Shown here in pieces: positions 44,133-53,111 of a stretch of 64,000 nt of DNA. The stretch covers positions 992,001-1,056,000 of the forward strand of contig NZ_JACVFC010000002.1 of NCBI RefSeq assembly GCF_014529935.1, in the 5' to 3' direction. The first letter of the stretch is position 1; the number at the start of each line of letters is the position of its first letter. The notes under the pieces are model-generated. The model saw only the letters and a program-made list of their open reading frames with translations, made no database searches and had not been told where the DNA came from. The position numbers and the translations under genes were made by a program. Source of the stretch: Chitinophaga qingshengii (lineage in GTDB: Bacteria; Bacteroidota; Bacteroidia; Chitinophagales; Chitinophagaceae).

Positions 44133-45433
44133 TTTTTCAACACTATTTTAAGATCAACAATAAACCGGTTATCCGTTTCCGTGATGGTAATTTCATGGTC
44201 TCCGTGATAGAGCATGTCCAGTCTTTTCAGTACATTCTGTAACCCGATACCGCCTCTTTCGGATACCCGTTCTTTAAAGAGGCTGTTCCTGACGATTAAT
44301 CTGATCATATTTTCGGCAATAGTAATATCGATGTTGATAAAGGACTCTTCTGCGTAGCTGATCCCGTGCTTAAAGGCATTCTCCACAAAAGGCACCAGCA
44401 GCATAGGTTCTATCGTAAACCCGGCAGCCTTGCCTTTTACGGTATAGTGGATGTCAATATCGTGCGGCAGGCGCAACCGCTGTATGTCAATGTAGTCCTG
44501 TAAATATTTCAGTTCCTGTTCCAGATGCACATTGGCCTCGTTAGATTCATAGATCATATACCGCATAATGGTTGATAGCTTCAGGATGGCATGTTCCGTT
44601 TGCCCCGATTGTTTGTGCGCCAGTGAATAAATCGTATTCAGGCAGTTAAACAGGAAATGCGGATTTATCTGCGATTTCAGAAATTTCAGTTCTGCATTCA
44701 GCTTTTCTACTTTCAACGCTTCCCGTTGTTTTTCACTTTCAAACCACTCCACGGCTATCTTGATAAAACCACTCATGAACAACATCAGCAGCGCGAAGAA
44801 GCCTGAGCGGCGAAGTACTTCCGGGAACAACAGGTAATCCCAAAAGGAAGCCTTCTCTCCTACAACCCTGAACCAGCGTGGCGGCGGCAGCGGCAACGTA
44901 GATACCACCGGCGTCACGGCAGACATATGATGTACTTTGGCATCACCCAGCGGCGTAGCCATGACTGTTACACTCTGCTGTGCCCCGCTTTCATCCGGGA
45001 ACTGATACCGATGGTTAAACGGAGGAAAGGACCTGGTTGTTACATCATTGGCAAATTTGCTTTTATCGATCCGCATAGCCATCATTGCCGGGCGGCCCAC
45101 AAAATTGCGGAAGAAGTAAAAGTCGAGCGCCGCCTGCTGTATAGTAATAAATACCACCAGCAGTATCACCGTGCTCAGATATTTTACAATCTTCTGCCGG
45201 TTAAAATAACGCGGGATCAGTACATAGATGTTCAGGTAAAAAATAGCGATCAGAAAAAGGTTATCAATCAGCTCCTTAAAAAAGAAACCTTTGTGCAGAA
45301 TCTGTATGCGGTAGATAAAAAACGGAAAGAATAAAAAACATACCCATCCTAAGATGTGCAGGGAGACGACGACCGGGCGATTCTTTAATATACGTTTGAA
45401 AGGAAGCATCATTGTAATTGATGCGATAAACAT
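44129..45433 (-). CDS. LytS/YehU-type sensor histidine kinase
   Basis: 434 residues. Several N-terminal helices, then a ~100-residue extracytoplasmic loop (residues ~110-195), another helix and the His_kinase domain with KSQINPHFLFNCLNT, whose His is the phosphorylation site. The HATPase part shows EPMLLVPFVENAFKHG and GIGLQNV. ATGs at 45433, 45412 and 45409 are all possible starts. The loop domain is not one I recognise, so the signal is unknown. Confidence 0.92.
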   Translation of the reverse strand: MFIASITMMLPFKRILKNRPVVVSLHILGWVCFLFFPFFIYRIQILHKGFFFKELIDNLFLIAIFYLNIYVLIPRYFNRQKIVKYLSTVILLVVFITIQQAALDFYFFRNFVGRPAMMAMRIDKSKFANDVTTRSFPPFNHRYQFPDESGAQQSVTVMATPLGDAKVHHMSAVTPVVSTLPLPPPRWFRVVGEKASFWDYLLFPEVLRRSGFFALLMLFMSGFIKIAVEWFESEKQREALKVEKLNAELKFLKSQINPHFLFNCLNTIYSLAHKQSGQTEHAILKLSTIMRYMIYESNEANVHLEQELKYLQDYIDIQRLRLPHDIDIHYTVKGKAAGFTIEPMLLVPFVENAFKHGISYAEESFINIDITIAENMIRLIVRNSLFKERVSERGGIGLQNVLKRLDMLYHGDHEITITETDNRFIVDLKIVLKK

Positions 45434-45548
45434 ACAACCGTATCTGCTTTTGCTTGTGTTAAAGTTTGTTAATCCTGCTATAAGGGATTGTTAAAATTAG
45501 AACGGGATTAAATTCTTCTTAAAATTGCACCAATAGGGAATCCCACCC

Positions 45549-45569
45549 GGTTTTAAATTGTTTAAAACC
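45549..45569. promoter_or_regulatory. Palindrome upstream of the sensor kinase gene
   Basis: GGTTTTAAA - TTG - TTTAAAACC, perfect 9-bp arms, 115 bp before the kinase gene and 33 bp after the DUF4907 stop. No U-run follows on the minus strand, so an operator is as likely as a terminator. Confidence 0.4.
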
Positions 45570-45602
45570 AGGCAGGATTACACCACTGAACAGACAACAT
45601 TC

Positions 45603-45947
45603 TTATTGCACGCCGGCCACCTGCATCTTTATTAATTCCGTTAACGTAACAGTTGGTATCCGGTGCGCCATCATCTTTTCCAACACTGCCTGGCCTACAC
45701 GCTGCGCATCAGCCTTTGACCGGAAAGGCCGGTTACCCGCAATACCGGGTATCACATCCTGATAGATATAGGGATGATTATCGGCCATCACCTTGTACCC
45801 CCATCCACCGCCAGTTTCAAAAGGCACTACGGATAACCGTACCATATCATCCCTGTCAGGTGAGGATTCCCGATGATTCCGGCATACCACCCACAATAGC
45901 AGTATTGCCAGCACCGGGATAATCCATCGTAATTTTCGTTTAGTCAT
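45603..45947 (-). CDS. DUF4907-like small membrane-anchored protein
   Basis: 114 residues from the ATG at 45947 (MTKRKLRWIIPVLAILLLW), which gives an N-terminal anchor; longer in-frame starts run into the Kelch gene. The body 'GGWGYKVMADNHPYIYQDVIPGIAGNRPFRSKADAQRVG' matches the DUF4907 pattern as I know it. It overlaps the Kelch lipoprotein gene by 8 bp, and this pairing is common in Bacteroidota. Function unknown, envelope location likely. Confidence 0.8.
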   Translation of the reverse strand: MTKRKLRWIIPVLAILLLWVVCRNHRESSPDRDDMVRLSVVPFETGGGWGYKVMADNHPYIYQDVIPGIAGNRPFRSKADAQRVGQAVLEKMMAHRIPTVTLTELIKMQVAGVQ

Positions 45948-46941
45948 ACTGGTTATATGCAGCTGTAGGATCAAATTCAAACATATTATCAAACGGTTGG
46001 CTGGAACTGGTACCCAGTACCACAAAGCCACGGTCCTTCACCGAAAAGCCGGTCGCCCCGTTGCGTGCCGCCCCTTCAAAATCCGTTCGCTGTATCCACA
46101 GGTCTGTACCCGGGTTGTATTCCCATACAGCGGTAGAGAGACTGGTTTTGGTACCGGACACTATATATCCCAGCCCCCGCATCGCGAAAGACGCGGCACC
46201 GCTGCCTTTAAAGTTGTAGTTATCGTCGTAGCTCTGGTCAGACACGTTATCAATAGGCCGCAGCGCCGCCCAGGTTTCGGTAGCGCCGTCGAAAGCGTAA
46301 AAATCACTGACATAGCTGCCATTGGCAGTACCCATACATACGTAGGCCTTGTTACCAATCACAAAGGCGTTGCCGTCCTGCCTTTTACCACTGGTAAGGC
46401 TCTGCACCTGTGTCCACGCATCGGCAGCGGGGTCATAACGCCAGTTGTCCTTGAGCCAGTTACCGTCATAACCGGTAGCGATGTAGCCTTTATTATTGAG
46501 CGCAAAAGCCACCGCACCATAACGTGCACCGCCAGCGAAATCTGCCTTGCGGGCCCAGGTATTGGCAGCAGGATCGTACTGATAAAAATCGCTTAGTTTG
46601 TTAAGCCCGTCATAACCGGTGCCTACATAACCTTTACCGGCCATAGCGATGCCCACAGCGCCACTGCGGCCCGCGCCGGGGAATGCCGCCTTCTGTGTCC
46701 ACTGGTTCAGATCCACATCATATACCCAGAAATCCTGCAACCTGTTCGTACCATCATAACCAGTGCCTACATAGGCCTTGTTATCTATCACGAAAGAAGC
46801 AGCAGCGCTTCTGCCGACACCCTCAAACTCAGAACGTTTGATCCAGTTACCGATTTTATCCGTGGTGGTAGAACCTTTGGAACAGGCCATCAGGGAGGCG
46901 ACTAATAAAAAACTATAACCTTTTAAATAACGCATTCGCAT
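45940..46941 (-). CDS. Kelch-repeat lipoprotein
   Basis: 333 residues with lipobox SLMAC near residue 20. About six Kelch repeats follow, each of the form GxGxxGxxxLxDFWxYDxxxNxWxxKxxF, e.g. YVGTGYDGTNRLQDFWVYD, so a six-bladed beta-propeller is expected. It should sit on the outer membrane or in the periplasm and bind a protein or glycan. It is transcribed away from the DUF4270 gene and together with DUF4907. Confidence 0.9.
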   Translation of the reverse strand: MRMRYLKGYSFLLVASLMACSKGSTTTDKIGNWIKRSEFEGVGRSAAASFVIDNKAYVGTGYDGTNRLQDFWVYDVDLNQWTQKAAFPGAGRSGAVGIAMAGKGYVGTGYDGLNKLSDFYQYDPAANTWARKADFAGGARYGAVAFALNNKGYIATGYDGNWLKDNWRYDPAADAWTQVQSLTSGKRQDGNAFVIGNKAYVCMGTANGSYVSDFYAFDGATETWAALRPIDNVSDQSYDDNYNFKGSGAASFAMRGLGYIVSGTKTSLSTAVWEYNPGTDLWIQRTDFEGAARNGATGFSVKDRGFVVLGTSSSQPFDNMFEFDPTAAYNQYD

Positions 46942-46958
46942 GTTCGTTTTACTGTCGC

Positions 46959-46988
46959 CAAAATTATCCGTGAGAGCATTCCGGCAAA
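46959..46988 (-). promoter_or_regulatory. Promoter of the Kelch-DUF4907 operon
   Basis: Minus-strand TTTG (46988-46985), 18 bp, TAATTTTG (46966-46959). Close to the Bacteroidota consensus, with the ATG at 46941 about 18 bp downstream of the -7 box. Confidence 0.55.
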
Positions 46989-47212
46989 CAGGAAATAGAT
47001 ATTCCCCTCTTTTTAGCGGATAGACACCCCTTTTTCATCTGCCAGCAGTAATCTTTTGCGTATAGCCGGCTTACAGCCGCTATTGGCCGCACAAAGAACA
47101 GATTAATGGATTCATCGATGAATAATGCCCGTTGGCATATTACGGCAACGGTAAGTATGGATCGTGTCTAAAATTGCGCACCATGAACTACGAATTTTTT
47201 TCACGCAAAAGG

Positions 47213-48547
47213 ATGAGAAGGGAGCAACGTTTTGTTTCACGCAAAGGCGCAAAGCAGCAAAGCAGCATCAGATATCTGTTGCTGTTATGGCTGATGGGAG
47301 CTGTTGCCTGTCAGAAGACCGGTTTCTCCTATGACAACGTCATAGATAACAAAGAGACGGATTATATCCTGACTGATACGTTGTCTGTCGCTATGAAAAC
47401 ATTGCAGTACGACTCCGTTCCTACTTCCGGTTCCGGCCTGCTGCTCATCGGCAATCAATCCGACCCTTACCTGGGCGCTGTTACAGCCAACTCCTATTTC
47501 CAGGTGATACAGCCTGCCGCTATCGATATACCGGTGAACGGCTCCGGTTACGATTCGCTGCGGCTTATCCTGCGCCCCGGTGGCTATATTGCCGGCGATT
47601 CCCTGCAGCCGCAAAGTTTGCAGGTATACCGCGTTACCCAGAAGATACAATTTGCCCAAACCTTCTACAGCCTATATAACAACAGCAACTTCGCCACTGA
47701 AAGTACGCCACTGGGCAGCTTCACGGGTATCATCCGTCCGAAGACAGACAAAACCGTCAGCGTCACTTTATCCGATGTACTGGGCCGCCAGTTCTTTACC
47801 ATGTTGCGCGACAAAAGTCCGGACATCACCGCCGGACCTAATTTCCTCGATTTTTTCCGTGGCCTGAAAATCACGCCCGGCCCGGGAAATGCCTCCCTGA
47901 TGACTTACCTGGCACAGGATACCGCGCTCACCATGCGGCTCTATTATCATGTCAATGAAATTGTGACCACCGCCAAATACGTGGACTTCAAAATGAGCGC
48001 ACCAGAACTGCAATTCAATCAGATAACCGCCAACCGCAGCGGTACGCCGCTGGAAAAACTGGTGGGTCCGGTAAAAGAGCTGCCCTCTGCCGCTACCGGC
48101 AATATGACTTTCGTACAGTCGCTCACGGGAGTGGGTACCCGTATCGATCTACCCTACCTCAAAAACATGCAACAGCTGGGGCAGTTCTTTAAAATCATGA
48201 AAGTGGTGCTGACTGTTTATCCCGCCTCCGGTACCTTCAGCAACAGCAGCCAGATACCGGCCAACCTGGCGCTGTGCCAGATAGACAAAGCCAACAACGT
48301 AACCGACACGATTGGCTACGGCAGTCTTACCATAGATAATCAGTACAACGAAAACACCTACTACTCCTACGATATCACCAACTATTGCAATACACAGCTA
48401 ACCGCCGACAATATAGCTGCCCGGGGCCTCTACCTCACCACGCCCGGAGGCGCCGGCAGAAATAGCCTCGACAGGCTGGTGGTCAACGATCAGCAGTCAC
48501 CTAAAAAGAAAATCAAGGTACAGGTATACTACCTGCTGTATAAATAA
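47213..48547 (+). CDS. DUF4270 family lipoprotein
   Basis: 444 residues from the ATG at 47213 (MRREQRFVSRKGAKQQ). The N-terminal part of this start is encoded by a CGCAAAG-type intergenic repeat and is followed by LLLLWLMGAVAC, a lipoprotein signal with Cys at the lipobox. The mature protein is beta-rich, with repeated 'SLQVYRVTQ' and 'LYLTTPGG'-type blocks typical of DUF4270, surface-associated proteins of unknown role in Bacteroidota. It is 5 bp from an outer-membrane protein gene, so the two probably work together. Confidence 0.87.
   Translation: MRREQRFVSRKGAKQQSSIRYLLLLWLMGAVACQKTGFSYDNVIDNKETDYILTDTLSVAMKTLQYDSVPTSGSGLLLIGNQSDPYLGAVTANSYFQVIQPAAIDIPVNGSGYDSLRLILRPGGYIAGDSLQPQSLQVYRVTQKIQFAQTFYSLYNNSNFATESTPLGSFTGIIRPKTDKTVSVTLSDVLGRQFFTMLRDKSPDITAGPNFLDFFRGLKITPGPGNASLMTYLAQDTALTMRLYYHVNEIVTTAKYVDFKMSAPELQFNQITANRSGTPLEKLVGPVKELPSAATGNMTFVQSLTGVGTRIDLPYLKNMQQLGQFFKIMKVVLTVYPASGTFSNSSQIPANLALCQIDKANNVTDTIGYGSLTIDNQYNENTYYSYDITNYCNTQLTADNIAARGLYLTTPGGAGRNSLDRLVVNDQQSPKKKIKVQVYYLLYK
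47235..47262. repeat. CGCAAAGGCGCAAAGCAGCAAAG repeat inside the DUF4270 signal region
   Basis: Two to three units of CGCAAAG/CAGCAAAG, the same word as the arms at 51370-51528. Here it is read as part of a coding sequence (SRKGAKQQS). Confidence 0.75.
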
Positions 48548-48552
48548 CGGAC

Positions 48553-49788
48553 ATGACTATGCGCAAAAAAATATATACCGGTGTGACCGCGCTATTGCTG
48601 CTTGCCAGCGCTGCACAAGCACAACACGGCATCAACTCCATTTATTCCGCCTATGGTATCGGCGACCTTGAAACAAGAGATTACAGCCGCAATTTCGGCC
48701 TCGGCAGCACCGGCATAGGCCGTCGTAACAGCGGCTACCTGAACGAGCTGAATCCGGCATCTTACAGCGCTTTACCTACACAAAACTTTATGTTCGATGG
48801 TTCCCTGAAAGCGCAGTACCTGAATTACTCCGGTCCCAATATCTCCCAAACCGCCAGCGATCTCAATTTCAAACGGCTGGCGCTGGGCTTTAAAGCCAAC
48901 CGCTGGTGGGGCATTGGCGCTGGTATCACTCCTTTCAGTACCGTGGATTATAAACTGCTCAACAACCAGTTCATCACCGGTACCGGCAATCCGGTCACCG
49001 CTACCACTACCGGTTCCGGCGGATTAAACCGGGTTTATATCTCCAATGGTTTTCAACTCAACAAACATTTTTCCATCGGTATATCCACGGGTTTTTTATT
49101 CGGACCGATCAAGGTAAATCAAACCATTGGCTCCGATTCACTGATCACCCAACATAACCAGTATACCTTCAAACCTAATTTCACTGCCGGCGCACAATAT
49201 ATCACGAAGGTGAGCAAAGACTGGCAACTGGGACTGGGTGCCACCTACCGCTTCCAGACCCGCATGAAACTACAGCAACAACTCAATATCGTGAACCAGG
49301 ATAACACACCTTACTACACCGAAGAGTTGGCGCCCGGTTACTTCACACTGCCTTCGGAGTTTGGCGGTGGTATTTCCCTCACCAATAACACCATTACCTG
49401 GGTGGCAGATTACCGGCACCAGGTATGGAACAACCTGGGCGATAAAGGACTCAACTATTATTACCAGGACGGACAACGGTTCTCCACCGGTATAGAATAT
49501 GCCATCAACAAACAGTACTATAACCGGCCTATTGAAGGCCTTATCTTCCAGGCAGGCTTCAGTTATAACCAGTCGCCGCTGGTGATTAAAAACACAGTAA
49601 TACACGACATGGCCGGTACGCTGGGCGTTTCCCTCCCCAGCAAGAACGGGCAATTGCGTTATTATGTGGGATTGGAAGCCGGGCAACGCGGCTCTACCAA
49701 TAATGGTTTAGTGAAGGAGAACTATGTGAATGCAGTATTTCATTTCAGTCTGCGTGATATATGGTTTATTAAACGACTGAACCAGTAA
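48553..49788 (+). CDS. Outer-membrane beta-barrel protein (FadL/OmpP1-like)
   Basis: 411 residues with a signal peptide (MRKKIYTGVTALLLLASAAQAQ; ATGs at 48553 and 48559). The body is a barrel with alternating strands, 'GIGRRNSGYLNELNPASYSALP' at the start (typical of FadL-like proteins of Bacteroidota) and a C-terminal Phe-rich strand followed by FIKRLNQ. FadL-type barrels import hydrophobic molecules. It is cotranscribed with DUF4270 and ends with a hairpin terminator. Confidence 0.82.
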   Translation: MTMRKKIYTGVTALLLLASAAQAQHGINSIYSAYGIGDLETRDYSRNFGLGSTGIGRRNSGYLNELNPASYSALPTQNFMFDGSLKAQYLNYSGPNISQTASDLNFKRLALGFKANRWWGIGAGITPFSTVDYKLLNNQFITGTGNPVTATTTGSGGLNRVYISNGFQLNKHFSIGISTGFLFGPIKVNQTIGSDSLITQHNQYTFKPNFTAGAQYITKVSKDWQLGLGATYRFQTRMKLQQQLNIVNQDNTPYYTEELAPGYFTLPSEFGGGISLTNNTITWVADYRHQVWNNLGDKGLNYYYQDGQRFSTGIEYAINKQYYNRPIEGLIFQAGFSYNQSPLVIKNTVIHDMAGTLGVSLPSKNGQLRYYVGLEAGQRGSTNNGLVKENYVNAVFHFSLRDIWFIKRLNQ

Positions 49789-49855
49789 ACATTTGGTTAT
49801 TTAACTATTTTGTTATTGTGGTATTTGATTTAGGGATGTTGGAATTTACGAATTT

Positions 49856-49888
49856 AAGCCCTGCGCTCCCGTGCGGGGTTTATTTTTT
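49856..49888 (+). terminator. Rho-independent terminator after the OMP gene
   Basis: AAGCCCTGC - 8 nt - GCGGGGTTT (9-bp stem with two G-U pairs) followed by TATTTTTT. 68 bp after the OMP stop. Confidence 0.75.
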
Positions 49889-49900
49889 CCGGAGATGTAT

Positions 49901-51265
49901 TTATTCTTCCGCATTCAACAATTCCCGGAACCAGTATCCGGAGTCTTTAATCGTGCGTTGCTGGGTTTCAAAATTGACATGTACCAGTCCGAACCGGGCG
50001 CGATAGCCTTCGGCCCATTCAAAATTATCGGTGAGCGTCCAGGCGAAATAGCCATCTACCGGGATACCTTCTCTTTTGGCTTTGAGTACGCCTTCCAGGT
50101 ATTCCGTGAAGTAACTGACACGGTCCCTATCGTGGATAGCGCCATTCTCCGCGCGTAAATCAGGGAAAGCGGCACCTCCTTCCGTGACGATCAGTTTTTT
50201 CACGCGATCGTAGGCGGAGAATTGTTTGAGCACTTCGTACAGGCCGTCGCCGTTAATTTCCCATCCCAGCGCCGTAGTAGGCACATTGCGAGCCCTGGGT
50301 TTCACTTCAGAGATATTGACTACCGGCATAAAAGCGTTGTATTTTACCACCAACGGAAAATAGTTTTGTACGCCGATAAAATCGAAATCAAACGCCAGCT
50401 TGTCCCAATCGCGCCACAGGGCGTATCTTCTTTCGATGCGCTTCAGGAGTGGGAAGTCGTTGACCGGGTAACCCATGCCCAGCGAAGGTTCCAGGAATAT
50501 ACGATTAAACAGCGCATCTGCTTTCCGGGCTGCTTTGAGGTCTTTTTCATTGTCGGTAAAAGGGACGATCTGTGAGCAGGAAAGAGCCGTACCAATATTA
50601 GCACCGGCGACTTCTTCCCGTACTACCCTGCCACCTTCCGCCTGCGCCATCACGGCATGGTGCACCGCCGGCAGAAACCAGGACAGGCCTATCTTTCCGG
50701 GAGCGTGTACACCCAGCATATATCCCAATGCAGTAAAGCCGAAAGGTTCGTTCAGGATGATCCAGTTTTTTACTTTGTTGCCATAAGCCTTCGTGCATAC
50801 GCGCACGTAGTTTTCAAAAGCAAACACAACGCCGCGATGGCACCAACCACCTTTGTTTTCCAACGCCTGAGGCAGATCCCAGTGATATAATGTCACATAA
50901 GGTTCCAGGCCTAATTCGAGACAGGCATCTATCACCCGATGGTAAAAATCAATGCCCGCCTGGTTAACCGGGCCGGTACCACCGGGAATGATCCGGGCCC
51001 AGGACAGCGAGAAACGAAACACATTGAACCCCAGCATTTTTGCCAGCAGGATATCCTGAGTATAGCGGTTGTAGAAATCGCACGCCACCTGTGCATGGGT
51101 TTTATCGCGGATTTTTCCTTTGCGGCCGGTGAAAGTGTCCCAGATAGAAGCGCCTTTACCGTCGAGGTTGTGAGCGCCTTCGTTCTGAAAGGCAGAAATA
51201 GTGACGCCCCATAGGAAATCATCCCCGAAATCCTTCCGTGTGAAAGGGATGGCTGATTGTTGCAT
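49901..51265 (-). CDS. GH1 family beta-glucosidase
   Basis: 454 residues from the ATG at 51265; a TTG two codons earlier is less likely. The GH1 (beta/alpha)8 barrel is complete: FLWGVTISAFQNEG at the start, acid/base E173 in LNEPFG, nucleophile E362 in VTEGGAAF (usual TENG), and FAWTLTDNFEWAEGY near the end. No signal peptide, so it is cytoplasmic and hydrolyses imported beta-glucosides or related disaccharides. No partner transporter is adjacent. Confidence 0.93.
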   Translation of the reverse strand: MQQSAIPFTRKDFGDDFLWGVTISAFQNEGAHNLDGKGASIWDTFTGRKGKIRDKTHAQVACDFYNRYTQDILLAKMLGFNVFRFSLSWARIIPGGTGPVNQAGIDFYHRVIDACLELGLEPYVTLYHWDLPQALENKGGWCHRGVVFAFENYVRVCTKAYGNKVKNWIILNEPFGFTALGYMLGVHAPGKIGLSWFLPAVHHAVMAQAEGGRVVREEVAGANIGTALSCSQIVPFTDNEKDLKAARKADALFNRIFLEPSLGMGYPVNDFPLLKRIERRYALWRDWDKLAFDFDFIGVQNYFPLVVKYNAFMPVVNISEVKPRARNVPTTALGWEINGDGLYEVLKQFSAYDRVKKLIVTEGGAAFPDLRAENGAIHDRDRVSYFTEYLEGVLKAKREGIPVDGYFAWTLTDNFEWAEGYRARFGLVHVNFETQQRTIKDSGYWFRELLNAEE

Positions 51266-51369
51266 ATGCAAAAACTGAATAAACGGTGCAGTCGGGCTGC
51301 ATCAGATCAGAGTGCAGTTTACAATAGTTTAGGTAAAAAAATCATTATTTTATTGTTAACAGCGGAGGG

Positions 51370-51528
51370 TTCACGCAAGGCGCAAAGCAGCAAAGAGCGC
51401 AAAGAATATATAAGTGAGCAGAGAAAGCAAAGGAGCGAAGATCAGTTATTGATCTCCGCTCCTTTGCTTTCTTCTATATTCTTAATAAAAATCTTTGCGT
51501 TCTTTGCTGCTTTGCGTCTTTGCGAGAA
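51370..51528. repeat. Nested inverted repeat with CGCAAAG arms and a 23-bp inner stem
   Basis: Outer arms (51370-51405 and 51492-51528) are imperfect reverse complements of CGCAAAGCAGCAAAG. The inner stem (51422-51444 / 51450-51472) has 23 bp with one mismatch and a 5-nt loop. Same architecture as 41877-42016 with a different arm word. Confidence 0.85.
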
Positions 51529-51545
51529 AGCCTTATTTTGTGCAG

Positions 51546-52604
51546 ATGACCAGGCATTTGATATATCTCAGTATTGTTACAGCAGCATTGGCTGCCTGTG
51601 GGGGGACCGGCAAAACACCCGTTCAGCAAGACACTACAACCGCTGCCGTCGGCGGAACAGACACCCTGAACCATATGGTACTTATACCAGGGGGGCGTTT
51701 CAGTATGGGGGCCGATGACAGCACCGGTATGCCTGATGAATATCCCAAACATACCGTGAAAGTAGATAGTTTCTGGATGGATGAACATGAGGTCACCAAC
51801 CAGGAATTTGCCGCTTTTGTGGCGGCCACCGGTTATGTCACCACCGCTGAAAAGCCGATCTCCAAAGAAGAGCTGATGGCCAGTATGCCACCGGGTTCCC
51901 CGGAGCCCGACAGCAGTATGCTGGCGGCCGGCGCCCTGGTATTTACACCGCCGGACCATGCCGTTCCTTTCAACGATGTTTCCCAATGGTGGAGTTTTGT
52001 TGCCGGCGCCAGCTGGCAGCATCCGGAAGGCCCTGGCAGCGATATCAAAGGCCGGGAAAACCATCCCGTAACACAGGTATCCTGGCTGGATGCCCAGGCT
52101 TATGCCAAATGGGCCAGGAAAAGGCTGCCTACAGAAGCAGAATGGGAGTATGCCTCCAGGGGTGGTCTTTCCAATCAGCTATATCCCTGGGGTGGCGAAG
52201 CGCTCACTGCCGGTCAACCGAAAGCCAATACCTGGAATGGTAATTTCCCTTATAAAAACACGAAAACAGATGGTTTTACGGGCACCTCGCCGGTAAAATC
52301 GTATAAGCCTAACGGTTACCAGTTATACGACATGTCGGGTAATGTGTGGGAGTGGGTAGCGGACCTCTATGATGCCAATTATTATGCGCAGGCGGGGCAG
52401 GACGCGTCCAATCCAACCGGGCCGTCCAAAGGATATGATCCTGAAGATCCCGGTCAGCAGAAACATGTGATCCGGGGTGGGTCCTATATGTGCAGTGATG
52501 AGTATTGCCGTGGCTACCGGGTATCCGCGAGGATGAAAACCACGCCGGAATCGGGCCTGGCTAACCTGGGTTTCCGTTGCGTACGCTCAGTGGCGAACCG
52601 CTGA
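51546..52604 (+). CDS. SUMF1/formylglycine-generating-enzyme-like lipoprotein
   Basis: 352 residues. Start at ATG 51546 gives MTRHLIYLSIVTAALAAC, a lipoprotein signal. An FGE-sulfatase domain follows: DEHEVTNQEFAAFV, PVTQVSWLDAQAYAKWA, LPTEAEWEYASRG and YDMSGNVWEWVAD. The copper-binding Cys pair of true FGEs is kept: C316 and C321 (CSDEYC, spacing as in bacterial FGE). It could therefore oxidise a Cys in an exported sulfatase, but Bacteroidota also use SUMF1 lipoproteins structurally (GldJ/GldK). No sulfatase or gld gene is adjacent. Confidence 0.88.
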   Translation: MTRHLIYLSIVTAALAACGGTGKTPVQQDTTTAAVGGTDTLNHMVLIPGGRFSMGADDSTGMPDEYPKHTVKVDSFWMDEHEVTNQEFAAFVAATGYVTTAEKPISKEELMASMPPGSPEPDSSMLAAGALVFTPPDHAVPFNDVSQWWSFVAGASWQHPEGPGSDIKGRENHPVTQVSWLDAQAYAKWARKRLPTEAEWEYASRGGLSNQLYPWGGEALTAGQPKANTWNGNFPYKNTKTDGFTGTSPVKSYKPNGYQLYDMSGNVWEWVADLYDANYYAQAGQDASNPTGPSKGYDPEDPGQQKHVIRGGSYMCSDEYCRGYRVSARMKTTPESGLANLGFRCVRSVANR

Positions 52605-53087
52605 TAACAGGTTGCGGTAGTCGCCGTTAAATCTTTTTCCGTTGATAAAAAAAGTAGGGGTACCGTTTACCCCGCTGCGGATACCGCTTTCGAAGTCGGC
52701 TTCCACTTTGCTGACCAGCTGATTGTCCTGCATGTCTTCCTTAAACTGCTCCAGGTTGAGGTGCAGCTGTTGTGCCAGCTTAGAAAACAAATCGTCTGAA
52801 AGCTCCTGCTGATGCTGATAAATAGCATCGTGCATAGGCCAGAACTGTTCCTGCCTGGCGGCTGCTTCTGCGGCCAAAGCGGCGTCCATGGCATATTCAT
52901 GTGATTCTGCCAGTGGGAAATGGCGGAATACAAACTTTACATTGCTGAGCGACTGTAACAGATCCCGGACGATACCAAAAGCTTCTCCACAATAGGGACA
53001 CTGAAAGTCGCCATACTCCACAATCTCCGTGGAGCCTTGCTGGTTACCGGTGACATGATCACGGCTGGTAATGGGAGGTGTAAGCAT
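52587..53087 (-). CDS. DsbA-family thioredoxin-fold protein
   Basis: 166 residues from the ATG at 53087; a TTG at 53096 is an alternative. Active site C30-P-Y-C33 within EYGDFQCPYCGEAF, and the cis-Pro loop GVNGTPTFFING near the C-terminus, mark the thioredoxin-like DsbA group. No signal peptide is seen, so it may act in the cytoplasm as an oxidoreductase. It converges on the FGE-like gene with an 18-bp overlap of the 3' ends, and it lies 24 bp after the peroxiredoxin gene, likely the same transcript. Confidence 0.88.
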   Translation of the reverse strand: MLTPPITSRDHVTGNQQGSTEIVEYGDFQCPYCGEAFGIVRDLLQSLSNVKFVFRHFPLAESHEYAMDAALAAEAAARQEQFWPMHDAIYQHQQELSDDLFSKLAQQLHLNLEQFKEDMQDNQLVSKVEADFESGIRSGVNGTPTFFINGKRFNGDYRNLLSAVRH

Positions 53088-53111
53088 ATGTTTCAATTAC
53101 GAATAACAAAG

